From Methanosarcina sp. UBA5 (lineage in GTDB: Archaea; Halobacteriota; Methanosarcinia; Methanosarcinales; Methanosarcinaceae), in the NCBI RefSeq assembly GCF_002505485.1, contig NZ_DAVG01000096.1, forward strand, positions 17,586-81,585: a stretch of DNA of 64,000 bases. Reading direction: 5' to 3'. Under the pieces are notes generated by a model. It made no database searches. It saw only the letters and a program-made list of their open reading frames with translations, and had not been told where the DNA came from. Shown piece by piece: positions 16,970 through 26,913 of the stretch. The position numbers and the translations under genes were made by a program. Each line of letters opens with the position of its first letter. Position 1 is the stretch's first letter.

Positions 16970-18211
16970 GTGTTCAACAAATTCAAAGAGAAACTAGGGA
17001 ATTTTAAAAAGGCGCTCAGCAAAACTATTGACAATAAAGCAGTAGATATTGAGCCCGTGGTTGAGCCTGTACCTGAGGCCGAAGAAGGCTTTGAAGAGGA
17101 CATTGAGCCCATTCCGAAGGAAGAAGCTCTTGAAATGCTGACAGAAGAGGAAAGTTACGAAGCAGAACCTGTAACAGCTGCCCCTACAACTGTTGGAATA
17201 GAAGACAGAAAAAAGGCTGAATACAGGAAAAAATTGGAAAATAGAAAAAAGGCGATCGAGAGTAAACCTGAAGAAGAAAACGTACCTGAAGAAAAAAAGT
17301 CCTTTTTTAAAAAATTCACGAAGATAGGATTTACAAAGAAAGCAAAAGCCCTGGTCCTTAATAGAGAGGTATATCTGGATAGTAAAGATCTCGAAGAGCC
17401 TCTCTGGGAACTCGAAATGGGGCTTCTTGAAAGTGACCTTGCCCTCTCAGTTTCCGAGGCAATTGTCGAATCAGTAAAAAAACAGCTCACAGGCACTACA
17501 AAACGCATTGGCAGCAATACTGGAGAAATTGTAGAGGAAGCCCTGAAAAAAGCCATTCTCGAGGTAGTATCTGCGAATACTTTTGATTTTGACGAGTATG
17601 TAAGGGACAGGGAAAAACCTGTCCATATTGTCTTTGTCGGAATTAACGGGACAGGAAAAACGACATCCATTGCGAAGATGACACACAGGCTGCTCAAATC
17701 GGATTATTCGGTAGTCCTTGCTGCAGGGGACACTTTCAGGGCAGGTGCCATCGACCAGCTTGGGATCCATGCTGACAGGCTCGGGGTAAAAATGATAAAA
17801 CATCAGCCTGGTGCCGATCCTGCTGCAGTTATTTACGATGCCGTGCAGTACGCAAAAGCTCATAAAATCGATTTTTTGCTTTCCGACACGGCAGGCCGAA
17901 TGCATACCAACCTTAACCTTATGTCACAGATGGAAAAGATATGCAGGGTAAGCACTCCTGACCTTATAATTTTTGTAGATGAGGCTGTAGCAGGGAACGA
18001 CGCCGTTGAAAGGGCTGCGCAGTTTAATGAGGCTGTACCAATAGACGGATCCATTCTGACAAAAATAGACGCTGATGCCAAAGGGGGAGCTGCAATATCC
18101 ATTGCCTACATTACAGGCAAACCCATTCTCTTTTTCGGGATAGGACAGGGCTACGAAGATTTAAAAAAGTTCGATCCCGGATGGTTTATAGACCAGCTTT
18201 TTAACCAGTAA
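16970..18211 (+). CDS. ftsY: Signal recognition particle receptor FtsY
   Basis: About 413 residues. An acidic, Glu-rich A domain (about 20-115) is followed by the NG domains: FVGINGTGKTTSIAKM (G1), GDTFRAGAIDQL, LSDTAGRMHTN (G3) and TKIDADAKGG (G4). It is the GTPase docking SRP-ribosome complexes at the membrane. The frame extends to a TTG at 16955, but the GTG at 16970 gives the usual MFNKFKEKLGNFKKAL start. The gene ends the translation/secretion cluster begun by rps19e. Confidence 0.96.
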   Translation: MFNKFKEKLGNFKKALSKTIDNKAVDIEPVVEPVPEAEEGFEEDIEPIPKEEALEMLTEEESYEAEPVTAAPTTVGIEDRKKAEYRKKLENRKKAIESKPEEENVPEEKKSFFKKFTKIGFTKKAKALVLNREVYLDSKDLEEPLWELEMGLLESDLALSVSEAIVESVKKQLTGTTKRIGSNTGEIVEEALKKAILEVVSANTFDFDEYVRDREKPVHIVFVGINGTGKTTSIAKMTHRLLKSDYSVVLAAGDTFRAGAIDQLGIHADRLGVKMIKHQPGADPAAVIYDAVQYAKAHKIDFLLSDTAGRMHTNLNLMSQMEKICRVSTPDLIIFVDEAVAGNDAVERAAQFNEAVPIDGSILTKIDADAKGGAAISIAYITGKPILFFGIGQGYEDLKKFDPGWFIDQLFNQ

Positions 18212-18247
18212 ACTGCGCTTAAGCTTTAAGCTAACAGAAAATGGTGT

Positions 18248-18265
18248 TCCCGAAGTATTTCGGGA
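18248..18265. terminator. Hairpin after ftsY
   Basis: TCCCGAA (18248-18254) and TTCGGGA (18259-18265) form a perfect 7-bp stem with a 4-base loop, 36 bases after the ftsY stop. No clean U-run follows. Two near-copies of TTTTAGAGYTTCCAGAA lie just downstream (about 18325-18365). A transcript-end role is plausible but unproven. Confidence 0.4.
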
Positions 18266-18389
18266 GCATTATTTCACAAGCTCTCCTGCGATTATGCTGA
18301 AGAAAATTTGAGATTTTTCCAAAATTTTAGAGTTTCCAGAAAAATATTTTAGAGCTTCCAGAAGGAGTTTTAGATTTTGCCTGAGAAGT

Positions 18390-18575
18390 TCAGGGCTCTT
18401 CAGGAATTATAATCCATGCTATTATATAAGCAATTATACCGCTTCCCGAACCCACTATAGAAATGAGCAACCATAAAAGCCGTATAAGCGTAGGATCAAC
18501 TTTAAAGTATTCACCTATCCCACCACATACCCCTGCAATAATCCTGTTCTTCTTTGACCTATACAATTTATTCAT
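18390..18575 (-). CDS. PspC-domain membrane protein
   Basis: About 61 residues. MNKLYRSKKNRIIAGVCGGI is the classical PspC start, followed by a hydrophobic helix pair (LLWLLISIVGSGSGIIAYII) ending AWIIIPEEP. The frame reaches back to 18647, but GGGGTGG directly before ATG 18575 is a strong ribosome binding site and gives the family N terminus. PspC proteins sense membrane stress in bacteria; stand-alone archaeal copies have no proven role. It is a single gene with its own promoter. Confidence 0.88.
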   Translation of the reverse strand: MNKLYRSKKNRIIAGVCGGIGEYFKVDPTLIRLLWLLISIVGSGSGIIAYIIAWIIIPEEP

Positions 18576-18733
18576 TAGACCACCCCTAACTTCAAAATGC
18601 TTAAATGCTACTATACTTATATTTGATTTATAAGTACAATTTTTCAATCAATCCTTTTTTAAAAGGATTATAATAATAGATTGCTGATATTCAATTTATA
18701 AGTAACTCTTGGATAAGAATTTTATCGGAATTC

Positions 18734-19825
18734 TCAGATCATAGCCCACTCACTGGTTATGTTTTCAGATATCAGGTTCTTTCCAGATGCCTGCACATAT
18801 ACCCTAAATTTTTCCCCCGCAGGAACTGTAAGGCCTTTGGCAGTGTAATTGAAGACTTCTTCCGGCTTAATCGCAAATGAAGGACTTTCAATTTCATCCC
18901 ACAAAGAAAGCTTATCTTCAGCCTGAAGGGCAATATAAACGGTTGTATTTTCAGCTCTCTCCGAACCCACGTTTCTTACAGTTACGTTAACATCGACAAC
19001 TCCTTCTTTTTTTGAGTATTCACATTGCGCTTTGAAATCAAGTTTAATCATGGGCCTTCTGTAGATGGGGACAACATGTACAGGCTGGTCTGCATATTCT
19101 TCTGGGACTTCACCTATCTGCCAGTCACTGCCTGTGGTCTCCACATAATAGTAATCGTTGCCTTCGTATTCGAAGCTTTTACCTTTCTGCTCCGGACTGC
19201 ACTTTATCCCAAGAGCCATATGCTCAGGAAGTTGCAGAAGGACAACATCATAACCCATCTCCTGAAGAATTGCCGCGGATAGTATTGCAGTATCCTCACA
19301 GTCCCCGCAGTTTTCATAGAGAGTCTCGTAAGGAAAACGGGGGTACTCTTCGTAACCCGAACTTTCAAGATCCGAAGTATAGTTTAAAGACTGGACAAAC
19401 GAGATACAGAGACCTGGAACTTTGCTCTCTTCAAGCCCACAATCTGTTGAGAGAGAATATAAAGTATCTGAAATATTTGTGATTAACCAGTCGTCATATG
19501 GATCTGAAGCAAAGAGGTCGTAGTCTCGGTTTCGAGTCCTGGATTTATATGTTTCATAGAGTTCATCGTCAAGAGACAGGGTAAGCTGACAGTTCCGGCC
19601 TTCATAGTCCCATGAGTAAGTTCGGGAAAGCGTTTCAGGAGTAGTTGACTCCTCTATTATCGAGGCACTGTAAGGCTCAGAATTTACAATATCTACTCCT
19701 ATCAGGCTATCCCCAGCATCGCCTATGTAGGAATCCACGGAAGTTTCAGAGTCGGGCCAGGCAAAGAGAAATTCAACCAGATAAAAGAGTAAAAAGAAAT
19801 AAAACAAAGCGGTTACGCTTTTCAT
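18734..19825 (-). CDS. Membrane-anchored or exported transglutaminase-like protein
   Basis: 363 residues. A hydrophobic N-terminal segment (SVTALFYFFLLFYLVEFLFA) acts as a signal or anchor. Residues about 170-215 carry the transglutaminase-like core: Cys in NCGDCEDTAILSAA, His in LPEHMALGIKC, and YYYVETTGSDWQIGEVP for the third position. The C-terminal 100 residues form a beta-sandwich-like domain with VNVTVRNVGSERAENTTVYI. Such proteins may be peptidases, transferases or binding proteins; the Cys and His are intact here. No operon partner is obvious. Confidence 0.8.
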   Translation of the reverse strand: MKSVTALFYFFLLFYLVEFLFAWPDSETSVDSYIGDAGDSLIGVDIVNSEPYSASIIEESTTPETLSRTYSWDYEGRNCQLTLSLDDELYETYKSRTRNRDYDLFASDPYDDWLITNISDTLYSLSTDCGLEESKVPGLCISFVQSLNYTSDLESSGYEEYPRFPYETLYENCGDCEDTAILSAAILQEMGYDVVLLQLPEHMALGIKCSPEQKGKSFEYEGNDYYYVETTGSDWQIGEVPEEYADQPVHVVPIYRRPMIKLDFKAQCEYSKKEGVVDVNVTVRNVGSERAENTTVYIALQAEDKLSLWDEIESPSFAIKPEEVFNYTAKGLTVPAGEKFRVYVQASGKNLISENITSEWAMI

Positions 19826-19862
19826 AAAATTATCCCCACCCAGAATTTCATAGTTTACTAGT

Positions 19863-20846
19863 TCATTCCCAGAGGTCTTTCCTGAGGTGGGAGTCTATAG
19901 GGTCAACTTCCATCAGGCCTTCTGGATAGGGTTCAAAAAAGGTCTGATTCATAAGGTACTGGTCTTCAAAGCGCACGGCCCATGACCTGATGATATTAAT
20001 TGCAGGGCAAAGAGAGGCTTTTCCGCTCCTGTATTTTTGGATCCACTCAAAAAATAGCGTTTTTTCATGGCTTGAGAGCTTCTCTGAAAAATGTCCGAAG
20101 GCATGCATGAGCACATTAATATTTGAAGTATACCTGGGAGGTCTGGAGAGGGCGCTGTAAAGATGCTCCTCATACTCAGAAACCAGTTCTTGAAAGGTTT
20201 TCCTTTCTTTATTTGCAACAATAGCTCCCAGTTTCCGGAGTTCCTCCTGGCTATACACCATGAGCAGATACTTATTTTCGGAATGGAATGCAACGAGGTC
20301 CCTCATGCGTCCTTCGGATTTCATATTTCGGAAAGCTGCAAGTATAAAGATCCTGGTCATGAAATGTTCTTTTATGCGGGCGTTCCTTAGCCTTCCTTCA
20401 TCCTCGACAGGAAGATAGGGAAATTGTTTCAGGACTGCCCCCCCGAAAGACCCTGAAGTTTTCCCAATTACAGCTGATTTGAGCGCAGCAGTCGGGTAAA
20501 CTTTTACGTCCTTAATGCCGCAGGAAGGAGACCTGTATTTTAGAATAAACCCGTCAATGTCTCCTGCGGAATTGAGATAATCAGTGCAAAATGCCTTCAT
20601 AACTTCAGTTATATCCCTGCCGCTCGCAGACTGGACGAGCCGCTGTTCCCCATTCTCAAGGATTATTCTTACCGGATCTCTTGGGATACCAAGCCCGATC
20701 TCCACTTCAGGGCAGACAGGCAGAAAATCAACATACTCCATGAGGTTCGCCACTATCGGACTGTTTATAATATTTCCATTATATCGACAGTGGTCAAACC
20801 CAAGGCACCTACTTACCACAACCCTTGGCCGAACAAACTCCCTCAT
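19863..20846 (-). CDS. DUF523-DUF1722 fusion protein (YbgA-like)
   Basis: 327 residues. The N-terminal DUF523 domain (about 1-150) has VVVSRCLGFDHCRYNG, VCPEVEIGLGIPRDP and YRSPSCGIKDVKVYP, with conserved cysteines able to bind a metal or Fe-S cluster. The C-terminal DUF1722 (about 175-310) has HSENKYLLMVYSQEELRKLG. This fusion occurs widely in bacteria and archaea, sometimes near photolyases; its function is not established. No partner gene sits beside it here. Confidence 0.85.
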   Translation of the reverse strand: MREFVRPRVVVSRCLGFDHCRYNGNIINSPIVANLMEYVDFLPVCPEVEIGLGIPRDPVRIILENGEQRLVQSASGRDITEVMKAFCTDYLNSAGDIDGFILKYRSPSCGIKDVKVYPTAALKSAVIGKTSGSFGGAVLKQFPYLPVEDEGRLRNARIKEHFMTRIFILAAFRNMKSEGRMRDLVAFHSENKYLLMVYSQEELRKLGAIVANKERKTFQELVSEYEEHLYSALSRPPRYTSNINVLMHAFGHFSEKLSSHEKTLFFEWIQKYRSGKASLCPAINIIRSWAVRFEDQYLMNQTFFEPYPEGLMEVDPIDSHLRKDLWE

Positions 20847-21283
20847 TTAACCCCCATATAAGAAAGGATTTCCAGCATAAATTATTTTCCAAAAGAGGGG
20901 TTTAGAACACTTCTTTTTTAAAAATAAGAGGTTAGAAAGTTGGGATCTTTTAAAAAAAACTTCAAAATACATTATATATAAAAATTAAAAGTTTTGAAGG
21001 AAAAAATAGATCAAAAATAGGTACATAGTACTTATTTTGGAAAAAATAAAACCCAGAAAGAACAAATTTTTAAAAAGAGTGCATTTAACAAACTAAATTT
21101 TTTTCCTTATTCGGAAAAGATATATAAGAATGGAAATAACTATGAGGTAGTTTTGGGGACGATTGAGGGAAGGAAAGGCTTTTAAGTGGTAAGTCTACGA
21201 ACTCTTTTAAAGGTAAGCCTACGAACTTGAACTCAGTTTCCGTTCCCGAAAGAAACCGCATGAACTTAAAAATAGGTGAAAAT
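20847..21283 (+). promoter_or_regulatory. Promoter and direct-repeat leader of the peroxiredoxin gene
   Basis: A clear TATA box TATATAAG lies at 21121-21128 with GGAAAAG just before it. The predicted 5' leader is about 135 bases. It contains a 16-base direct repeat GGTAAGYCTACGAACT at 21188-21203 and 21212-21227 (one mismatch, 24 bases apart). AGGTGA at about 21272 is the ribosome binding site. The repeat could be a redox-regulator site or an RNA element. The rest of this gap, including the promoter of the DUF523 gene, is very AT-rich. Confidence 0.5.
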
Positions 21284-21973
21284 ATGGTAGAAGCTGAGTA
21301 TGAACAGATACACATGCCTCTGATCGGAGACGATGCACCGTCATTTACAGCAGCGACAACTCAGGGACCAATAAATTTCCCTGATGATTACAAAGGCAAA
21401 TGGGTTATTCTTTTCAGTCATCCTGCAGATTTCACACCCGTATGTACCACAGAATTCATGACTTTTGCCAGTATGCAGGACGAATTCAGAGAAATGAACA
21501 CTGAGCTTATAGGACTTTCTATAGACAGTGTATTCTCCCACATTGCCTGGCTTAAGAGGATTGAGGAAAAGATTGAGTACAAAGGGATGAAAAACGTGGA
21601 GGTCAGGTTCCCGGTAATAGCTGACCTGAAAATGGATGTTGCGAAAAAATACGGAATGATCCAGCCAAATGCTTCAACCACGCAGGCTGTAAGAGCCGTA
21701 TTTATCATAGATCCTGAGGCAAAGATAAGAGCAATGCTTTATTACCCGCAATCAGCCGGAAGAAACATGCAGGAAATAAAGAGGCTTGTGACCGCCCTGC
21801 AGAAAAATGAAACTGAGAAAGTTGCAACGCCTGCAAACTGGCAGCCTGGGGACGATGTTATAATTCCAGCTCCCAGTTCAATGGAAGCCGTAAAAGAAAG
21901 ACTTGGCAAGTCAGAAGAAAATATGTACTGTCTTGACTGGTTTTTATGCCTGAAGAAGGAGAGCAAAAAATAA
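21284..21973 (+). CDS. Peroxiredoxin (AhpC/Prx6 type)
   Basis: About 229 residues. The peroxidatic Cys lies in SHPADFTPVCTTEFMTFA. The C-terminal YCLDWFLCLKK supplies two further Cys for resolution, typical of long archaeal Prx6-type enzymes. It reduces hydroperoxides in the cytosol. The frame extends upstream to 21227, but AGGTGA just before ATG 21284 and the start MVEAEYEQIHMPL fit the family. It is monocistronic with a long leader. Confidence 0.92.
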   Translation: MVEAEYEQIHMPLIGDDAPSFTAATTQGPINFPDDYKGKWVILFSHPADFTPVCTTEFMTFASMQDEFREMNTELIGLSIDSVFSHIAWLKRIEEKIEYKGMKNVEVRFPVIADLKMDVAKKYGMIQPNASTTQAVRAVFIIDPEAKIRAMLYYPQSAGRNMQEIKRLVTALQKNETEKVATPANWQPGDDVIIPAPSSMEAVKERLGKSEENMYCLDWFLCLKKESKK

Positions 21974-22087
21974 CCCGGAAAGAAATGTCAAAGGAAATAA
22001 AATCGTAAATAAAAAGAAAATAAAGGGTAAATGAAAAAGGAAACGAAAAAGGAAATAAAAAAGTGAAATGAAAAGGAGAAAAGAAAT

Positions 22088-22906
22088 TTACTTCTTTCCA
22101 AGTTCTTTTGAGCGTTCGGTTGCCCTTATAACTGCATTCATAAATGCAGCCCTGATTCCGGCCTCTTCGAGGGCATGAACGCCCTGAATAGTAGTCCCGG
22201 CAGGAGAAGTAACCATATCCTTGAGTTCTCCGGGGTGCAGGCCTGTCTCAAGCGCCATTTTTGCGGCCCCAAGTACAGTCTGAGCTGAGAGAGTGAGGGC
22301 ACTTTTCCTGTCCATTCCTTCAAGGACAGCTCCATCGGCCATTGCCTCAATCACTGGAAAGATGAATGCAGGCCCACTGCCTGAAAGACCTGTAACGGCA
22401 TCCATTATGGATTCAGACACCTGAACTGCAGTGCCGACCGCAGAAAAGATCTCAAGGGCAGTTTTCACGTCTTCGGCAGTGGCATATTTGCCTGGAGCAA
22501 TGCCTGAAGCAGCTTCGGAAACTGTGGCCGCAATGTTTGGCATTACACGTATGACTCTTGTACCGGTAGGGAGCGCATTTTCGTAAGTGGCAAGAGGCAC
22601 ACCAGCTGCAATTGAAATTAGAAGTTTATCGGAAGTAATGTCGGCTTTAAGATTTTCAAGTACCGAACCCAGAGTCTGGGGCTTCACCGCCAGGATAAGA
22701 ATATCGGATGCCCTGACGATAACTGAATTGTCAGTTGATATATTAATGCCAAGCTTTGCCTTCAGATCGTTCAAGAAAGGCTCGTACACATCACTTGCAC
22801 CAAGATTTTCAGGCTTTACAATTCCGGCCTTTATAATTCCCTGCATGAGAGCAGAGCCCATTTTTCCTGCTCCGATAAATCCTATCTTTCGGTTCTGATC
22901 TACCAT
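22088..22906 (-). CDS. proC: Pyrroline-5-carboxylate reductase
   Basis: 272 residues. KIGFIGAGKMGSALMQGI is the NAD(P)-binding start. ILAVKPQT and AVTGLSGSGPAFIFPVIEAM are ProC signatures, and TSPAGTTIQGVHALEEAGIR is the C-terminal substrate-binding block. It reduces 1-pyrroline-5-carboxylate to proline, the last step of the pathway. It is the third gene of a minus-strand set proA-proB-proC, separated from proB by about 220 bases, so it may also have its own promoter. Confidence 0.95.
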   Translation of the reverse strand: MVDQNRKIGFIGAGKMGSALMQGIIKAGIVKPENLGASDVYEPFLNDLKAKLGINISTDNSVIVRASDILILAVKPQTLGSVLENLKADITSDKLLISIAAGVPLATYENALPTGTRVIRVMPNIAATVSEAASGIAPGKYATAEDVKTALEIFSAVGTAVQVSESIMDAVTGLSGSGPAFIFPVIEAMADGAVLEGMDRKSALTLSAQTVLGAAKMALETGLHPGELKDMVTSPAGTTIQGVHALEEAGIRAAFMNAVIRATERSKELGKK

Positions 22907-23127
22907 ATAATTTCTCCTATTTTCAAAATAAATATGAATATCGAGGCAATTGCCTCAAAACGTATTTTCGATTAATATTAAACGATTTAAAGAGATATTA
23001 TAGTCTAGATAAATTTATAAGAAATTAGTAGATTGATAAAAGCTTCCAAACTACAAGAAATTAATTTTTGATTCTTCAGAAATCCCGAAAAATCCAGTTA
23101 ATTCTTCAAATATGGTGGAAACTTAAT

Positions 23128-24279
23128 TCAGTTCTTCAGTATGCCGATGTTTTCTTTTTTTATTACATTGCTGTAATTGTTATAGCCCAGAATACCCTCA
23201 ATTTCGTCGGTGTGAGCTCCTTTTATTTTCATAAGTTCTTCAGAGGTGTAGTCTGTAATTCCTTTCGCAAAGACCCTGCCTTCACACTCTAGTCTAACCA
23301 CATCTCCCCTATCAAAATTTCCCTCAACATCTACAACTCCTGCCGGGAGAAGGCTGTTTTTCCCGAGGACTGCAGCTTTTGCCCCTGCGTCCACACGGAC
23401 AGTGCCTGATGCCCTTGCAAGAATGATCCAGCGGGCACGGTTCTTCTGGATATGCCTTTCAGCCAGGAAAAGAGTGCCTATCTCTTCTCCCGACAGGACC
23501 TTCAGAAGCACATCCTTAATTTCGCTATTTGCAATCAAGACATAGCAACCTGCCATGCTACAGATCTTTGCAGCTTTTATCTTGGTCCTCATTCCCCCTA
23601 CGCCCTTGAAGCTTGTAGGGTCACCCCCATAACTTTCGATTTCAGGTGTGATTTTTTCCACGAGAGAGATGAGTCTGGCATCATCGTGTATCTTTGGATT
23701 TTTGTCAAAAAGGCCGTCGATATCCGAAAGAATAACCAGGAGATCAGCATCGATTTTGCTTGCAACCATTGCAGAGAGCTTGTCATTATCTCCGAAGATT
23801 GCTTCAATCTCGTTTGTACAGGTACAATCGTTTTCATTTATTATGGGGACTACCCCATATTCCAGAAGTGTGGAGATACTGTTTCTGAGGTTAAGATAGG
23901 ATACCCGGTCAGAATAGAATTCATAAGTAAGAAGGATCTGAGCAACTTTTATCCCATGTTTTGAAAAAGCTTCGCTCCAGTACTGCATCAGGATACTCTG
24001 TCCTACCGCTGCCGCTGCCTGCCTGATAGGAATTTCACGAGGTTTTGGGGCAATGCCCAGTTCATAGAGTCCTACACCTATTGCCCCCGAACTTACCACA
24101 ATTACCTCTTTTCCGCGCCTTCGAAGTTCGGAGACCTGAGCTGCAATACTTTCCATAAAGGTAGGATCAATACTGCAGTTTTCTTTTGTACTGTCACAGT
24201 TCTGTTTTGTAATTGAGGAAGTACCGATCTTGATAACGATTTTATTAACATCATTGAAAAAGTTATTTCTATCTGTCAA
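23128..24279 (-). CDS. proB: Glutamate 5-kinase
   Basis: 383 residues. The amino-acid kinase fold (about 1-260) begins VNKIVIKIGTSSI and carries VVSSGAIGVGLYELGI, INENDCTC and DGLFDKNPKIH. A C-terminal PUA domain (about 290-370) has SGTVRVDAGAKAAVLGKNSL, as in most ProB. It phosphorylates glutamate at the gamma carboxyl, the first step to proline, and is usually feedback-inhibited by proline. It lies between proA and proC on the same strand. Confidence 0.95.
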   Translation of the reverse strand: MTDRNNFFNDVNKIVIKIGTSSITKQNCDSTKENCSIDPTFMESIAAQVSELRRRGKEVIVVSSGAIGVGLYELGIAPKPREIPIRQAAAAVGQSILMQYWSEAFSKHGIKVAQILLTYEFYSDRVSYLNLRNSISTLLEYGVVPIINENDCTCTNEIEAIFGDNDKLSAMVASKIDADLLVILSDIDGLFDKNPKIHDDARLISLVEKITPEIESYGGDPTSFKGVGGMRTKIKAAKICSMAGCYVLIANSEIKDVLLKVLSGEEIGTLFLAERHIQKNRARWIILARASGTVRVDAGAKAAVLGKNSLLPAGVVDVEGNFDRGDVVRLECEGRVFAKGITDYTSEELMKIKGAHTDEIEGILGYNNYSNVIKKENIGILKN

Positions 24280-24417
24280 TCACAAGGCCTCGTAAAATAT
24301 TTTGGAAATGCAGCTGAAATAAGTAGCAGCCGCAATCCGATTTCCATCGCTTGCACTCAATTTGCGCTTGTATTTCAATTCAGATATATAAACATATCAG
24401 AAATCTTCGCCAGAATT

Positions 24418-25761
24418 TCAATTTATGTCTTCAAATTTAAGGTCAAGCTTCCTGTGCGTATAGGGCTTTGCATTTTCTCCTGCATAATCTGCAACAACCT
24501 GCCCTTTCCCGAGCAAGATATATTTGTAGATCAAGAGACCTTCCATGCCTACAGGCCCACGGGAATGGATTTTGTTTGTACTGATTCCGACTTCAGCCCC
24601 TTTCCCGTAACGATAGCCGTCCGCAAAACGGGTTGAGGCATTTACCATAACACTCGAAGAATCAACAAGCCCTGTGAACTCTTTTCTTCTTGAAGCATTA
24701 TCAGTTATTATCCCATCGGTGTGATGGGAACCGAACGTGTTTATGTGGTTGATGGCTTCCTTTATAGTGTCAACGAATTTTATCGAAAGAATGAGATCAT
24801 TGTACTCAAGACTCCAATCCTCTTCCGTAGCTCTTGAGAGAGGAGAAAGCCCTCTTTTTTCAAGCAGAGCATAGCTGTCCTCATCACAGCGTAATTCAAC
24901 CCCTGCGCCGAGGTACATCTCTGCCATTTTCGGCAGGAAAGCATCCGCAATTTTACGGTTTATCAGAAGGGTTTCAATGGCGTTGCATACAGCAGGATAC
25001 TGTACTTTCGCATCGAAGCAGACCTTCCATGCTATGTCGAGATCCGCATACTCGTCCACATAAATATGGCAGATCCCACTGGTATGTCCGAGTACCGGAA
25101 TTTTCGTATTTTCCTGGATAAACTTAACAAACTCATTTGAACCCCGGGGGATCAGGAGGTCTACATAGGCATCAAGGCTTAAAAGGTCCATAATCTCTTC
25201 TCTTGTTTCCATAAGCTGGAAAGCCCCTGCTGGCATGCCGTTGGTGGATTCTATGGCTTTTACAAGAATCTGAAAAATAGTGCGGTTGGACTCTTTTGCT
25301 TCACTCCCGCCTTTGAAGATGGTCGCGTTCCCGCTCTTAAGGCAAAGGGACATCACCTGAGGCACCACGTCAGGTCGGGATTCAAATATAACCCCTATAA
25401 GGCCGATAGGACAGCTCACCTGATAGAGAATAAGGTCTTTGTCCAGCTCAAGAGTAGAGATGGTATCTCCTACAGGATCTTTGAGCTTAATTACATCTCT
25501 GATTCCTGCAATCATTCCGTCAATCTTTGAGTCGCTCACTTTAAGTCTGTCTACAAGCGCCTGAGTAAGCTTTCCTTTCTTTTTCAGTTCCGCTGCAGAT
25601 TCAAGATCTTTGGCATTTGCATTCAGAATAGCTTTCCTTTCCTTGTCCAGAGCCTGAGCCATTGCCTCAAGCGCTCGACTTTTTATTTCTGTACATACAC
25701 TGGAAAGCTCAATCGATGCCTTTTTTGCCTGTATTACTTTGGATTTAATATCTTCAGCCAT
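24418..25761 (-). CDS. proA: Glutamate-5-semialdehyde dehydrogenase
   Basis: 447 residues. It has the aldehyde dehydrogenase fold of ProA: GLIGVIFESRPDVVPQV, GNATIFKGGSEAKESNR, the catalytic Cys in VQYPAVCNAIETLL, and DSSSVMVNASTRFADGYRYG. It reduces glutamyl phosphate to glutamate semialdehyde. The frame runs up to 25821, but GGTGAT before ATG 25761 gives MAEDIKSKVIQAKK, a normal N terminus. It is first in the proABC set. Confidence 0.95.
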   Translation of the reverse strand: MAEDIKSKVIQAKKASIELSSVCTEIKSRALEAMAQALDKERKAILNANAKDLESAAELKKKGKLTQALVDRLKVSDSKIDGMIAGIRDVIKLKDPVGDTISTLELDKDLILYQVSCPIGLIGVIFESRPDVVPQVMSLCLKSGNATIFKGGSEAKESNRTIFQILVKAIESTNGMPAGAFQLMETREEIMDLLSLDAYVDLLIPRGSNEFVKFIQENTKIPVLGHTSGICHIYVDEYADLDIAWKVCFDAKVQYPAVCNAIETLLINRKIADAFLPKMAEMYLGAGVELRCDEDSYALLEKRGLSPLSRATEEDWSLEYNDLILSIKFVDTIKEAINHINTFGSHHTDGIITDNASRRKEFTGLVDSSSVMVNASTRFADGYRYGKGAEVGISTNKIHSRGPVGMEGLLIYKYILLGKGQVVADYAGENAKPYTHRKLDLKFEDIN

Positions 25762-26913
25762 ATAATCACCGTTTGATATGATAACCTTCTGAATGCCCAA
25801 ATTCCGGAGCTGGGCATCCAAACCTATTAATTAAATGAGTAAATTCACAGGAAATTCGGTGTTACTCGATACCGGATAGAAGTAAGATCTTATTATTGGA
25901 TTACAGGTAATGATTTCATTATTGAATTACAAGTGATGGAGCTTATTGTTGAATAATAGTGCTGAACTTAGATTGAATATAAGAATTAAACTAAAGATCA
26001 TTTTCTCTTTAAATATTAAGAGTATATTCATAATTCTAAAGATGTATTAACTCTTCCGCTGTATATAGGAAGTAAATACGGACGAAAAGAAAGCTAATAC
26101 AGTTTTAGAATACCTTTTAACACTTTGTTGTACATGGTTTCGGCATATGATATAGCGAAGTTCTAAATAAAAGATGCCATTTTATCAAGTAACATCTTAC
26201 CTGTAATATTTTACTTGCAATATTTTACTTGTAATATATAATTTAGGGTTTTAATTCTGAAAATTTCATCTGATGACTTGACACTAGGAGCGCAAGTTTT
26301 TTAAAATAGTCCTTATTTTAAATTTACCTGAAATAAGACTTCAAAGTAAGGATCTATCTTATTAAAGTTTATTTTTAACTCCAGTAAAATTGGCAGTTAA
26401 CCTTGAATAGTTTGGTATAACGGATAAACTTATTCTCGTTTTAAATTTTTAAAGTCGGGAATTAATGCCATCGTCAAATGAAATTAGTATTTCAAGTTAT
26501 ATAAATAAAGACAATAAATTCAGATAAAGCCCAAATAAGAGAAAAGCTCAAAAAGGCTTTCTTATTGAGAAATAAAACTTTTGTATTGAGAGATATTATT
26601 TCAAAACGAATATATATACGATGAATACAACTATAAAATACACGACTTCATTACTTGGAAGCGTATACTACATCTGAAAAAAGAAATTTCAAGGTACCCT
26701 TATAATTTTTGAAGATCTCTTCGATTAGAGAAATGAAATTTTACAGCCCTGGGACCAGACCATCTATAGTGCCTTAAAAGCGATTAAAAGGTCATAAGAG
26801 GCCCGAAATGTCCGAAAACCTGGCTGTTCAGCATATCTAATACACAAAGATTATTATAGGGGTAGATCCATATCGAAATGGGGAAACTTCAGTAAATTGG
26901 TGGTGTGTAAAAA
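25762..26913. other. Long AT-rich intergenic region with short repeats
   Basis: About 1150 bases between divergent proA and the DUF356 gene, without a convincing gene. Three imperfect 26-base units (GATYTTATTRTTGGATTACA-like) run at about 25887-25960. A 13-base AATATTTTACTTG unit is repeated near 26205-26240. The part 26690-26880 is less AT-rich (GGGACCAGACCATC, GAGGCCCGAAATG) and could encode a small RNA, but no known family was recognised. TATA-like boxes are too numerous to choose one. Confidence 0.45.

Noticed and set aside
26690..26880. tRNA or box C/D RNA
   Set aside because: No cloverleaf, no T-loop GGTTCRA and no paired C and D boxes at proper spacing.
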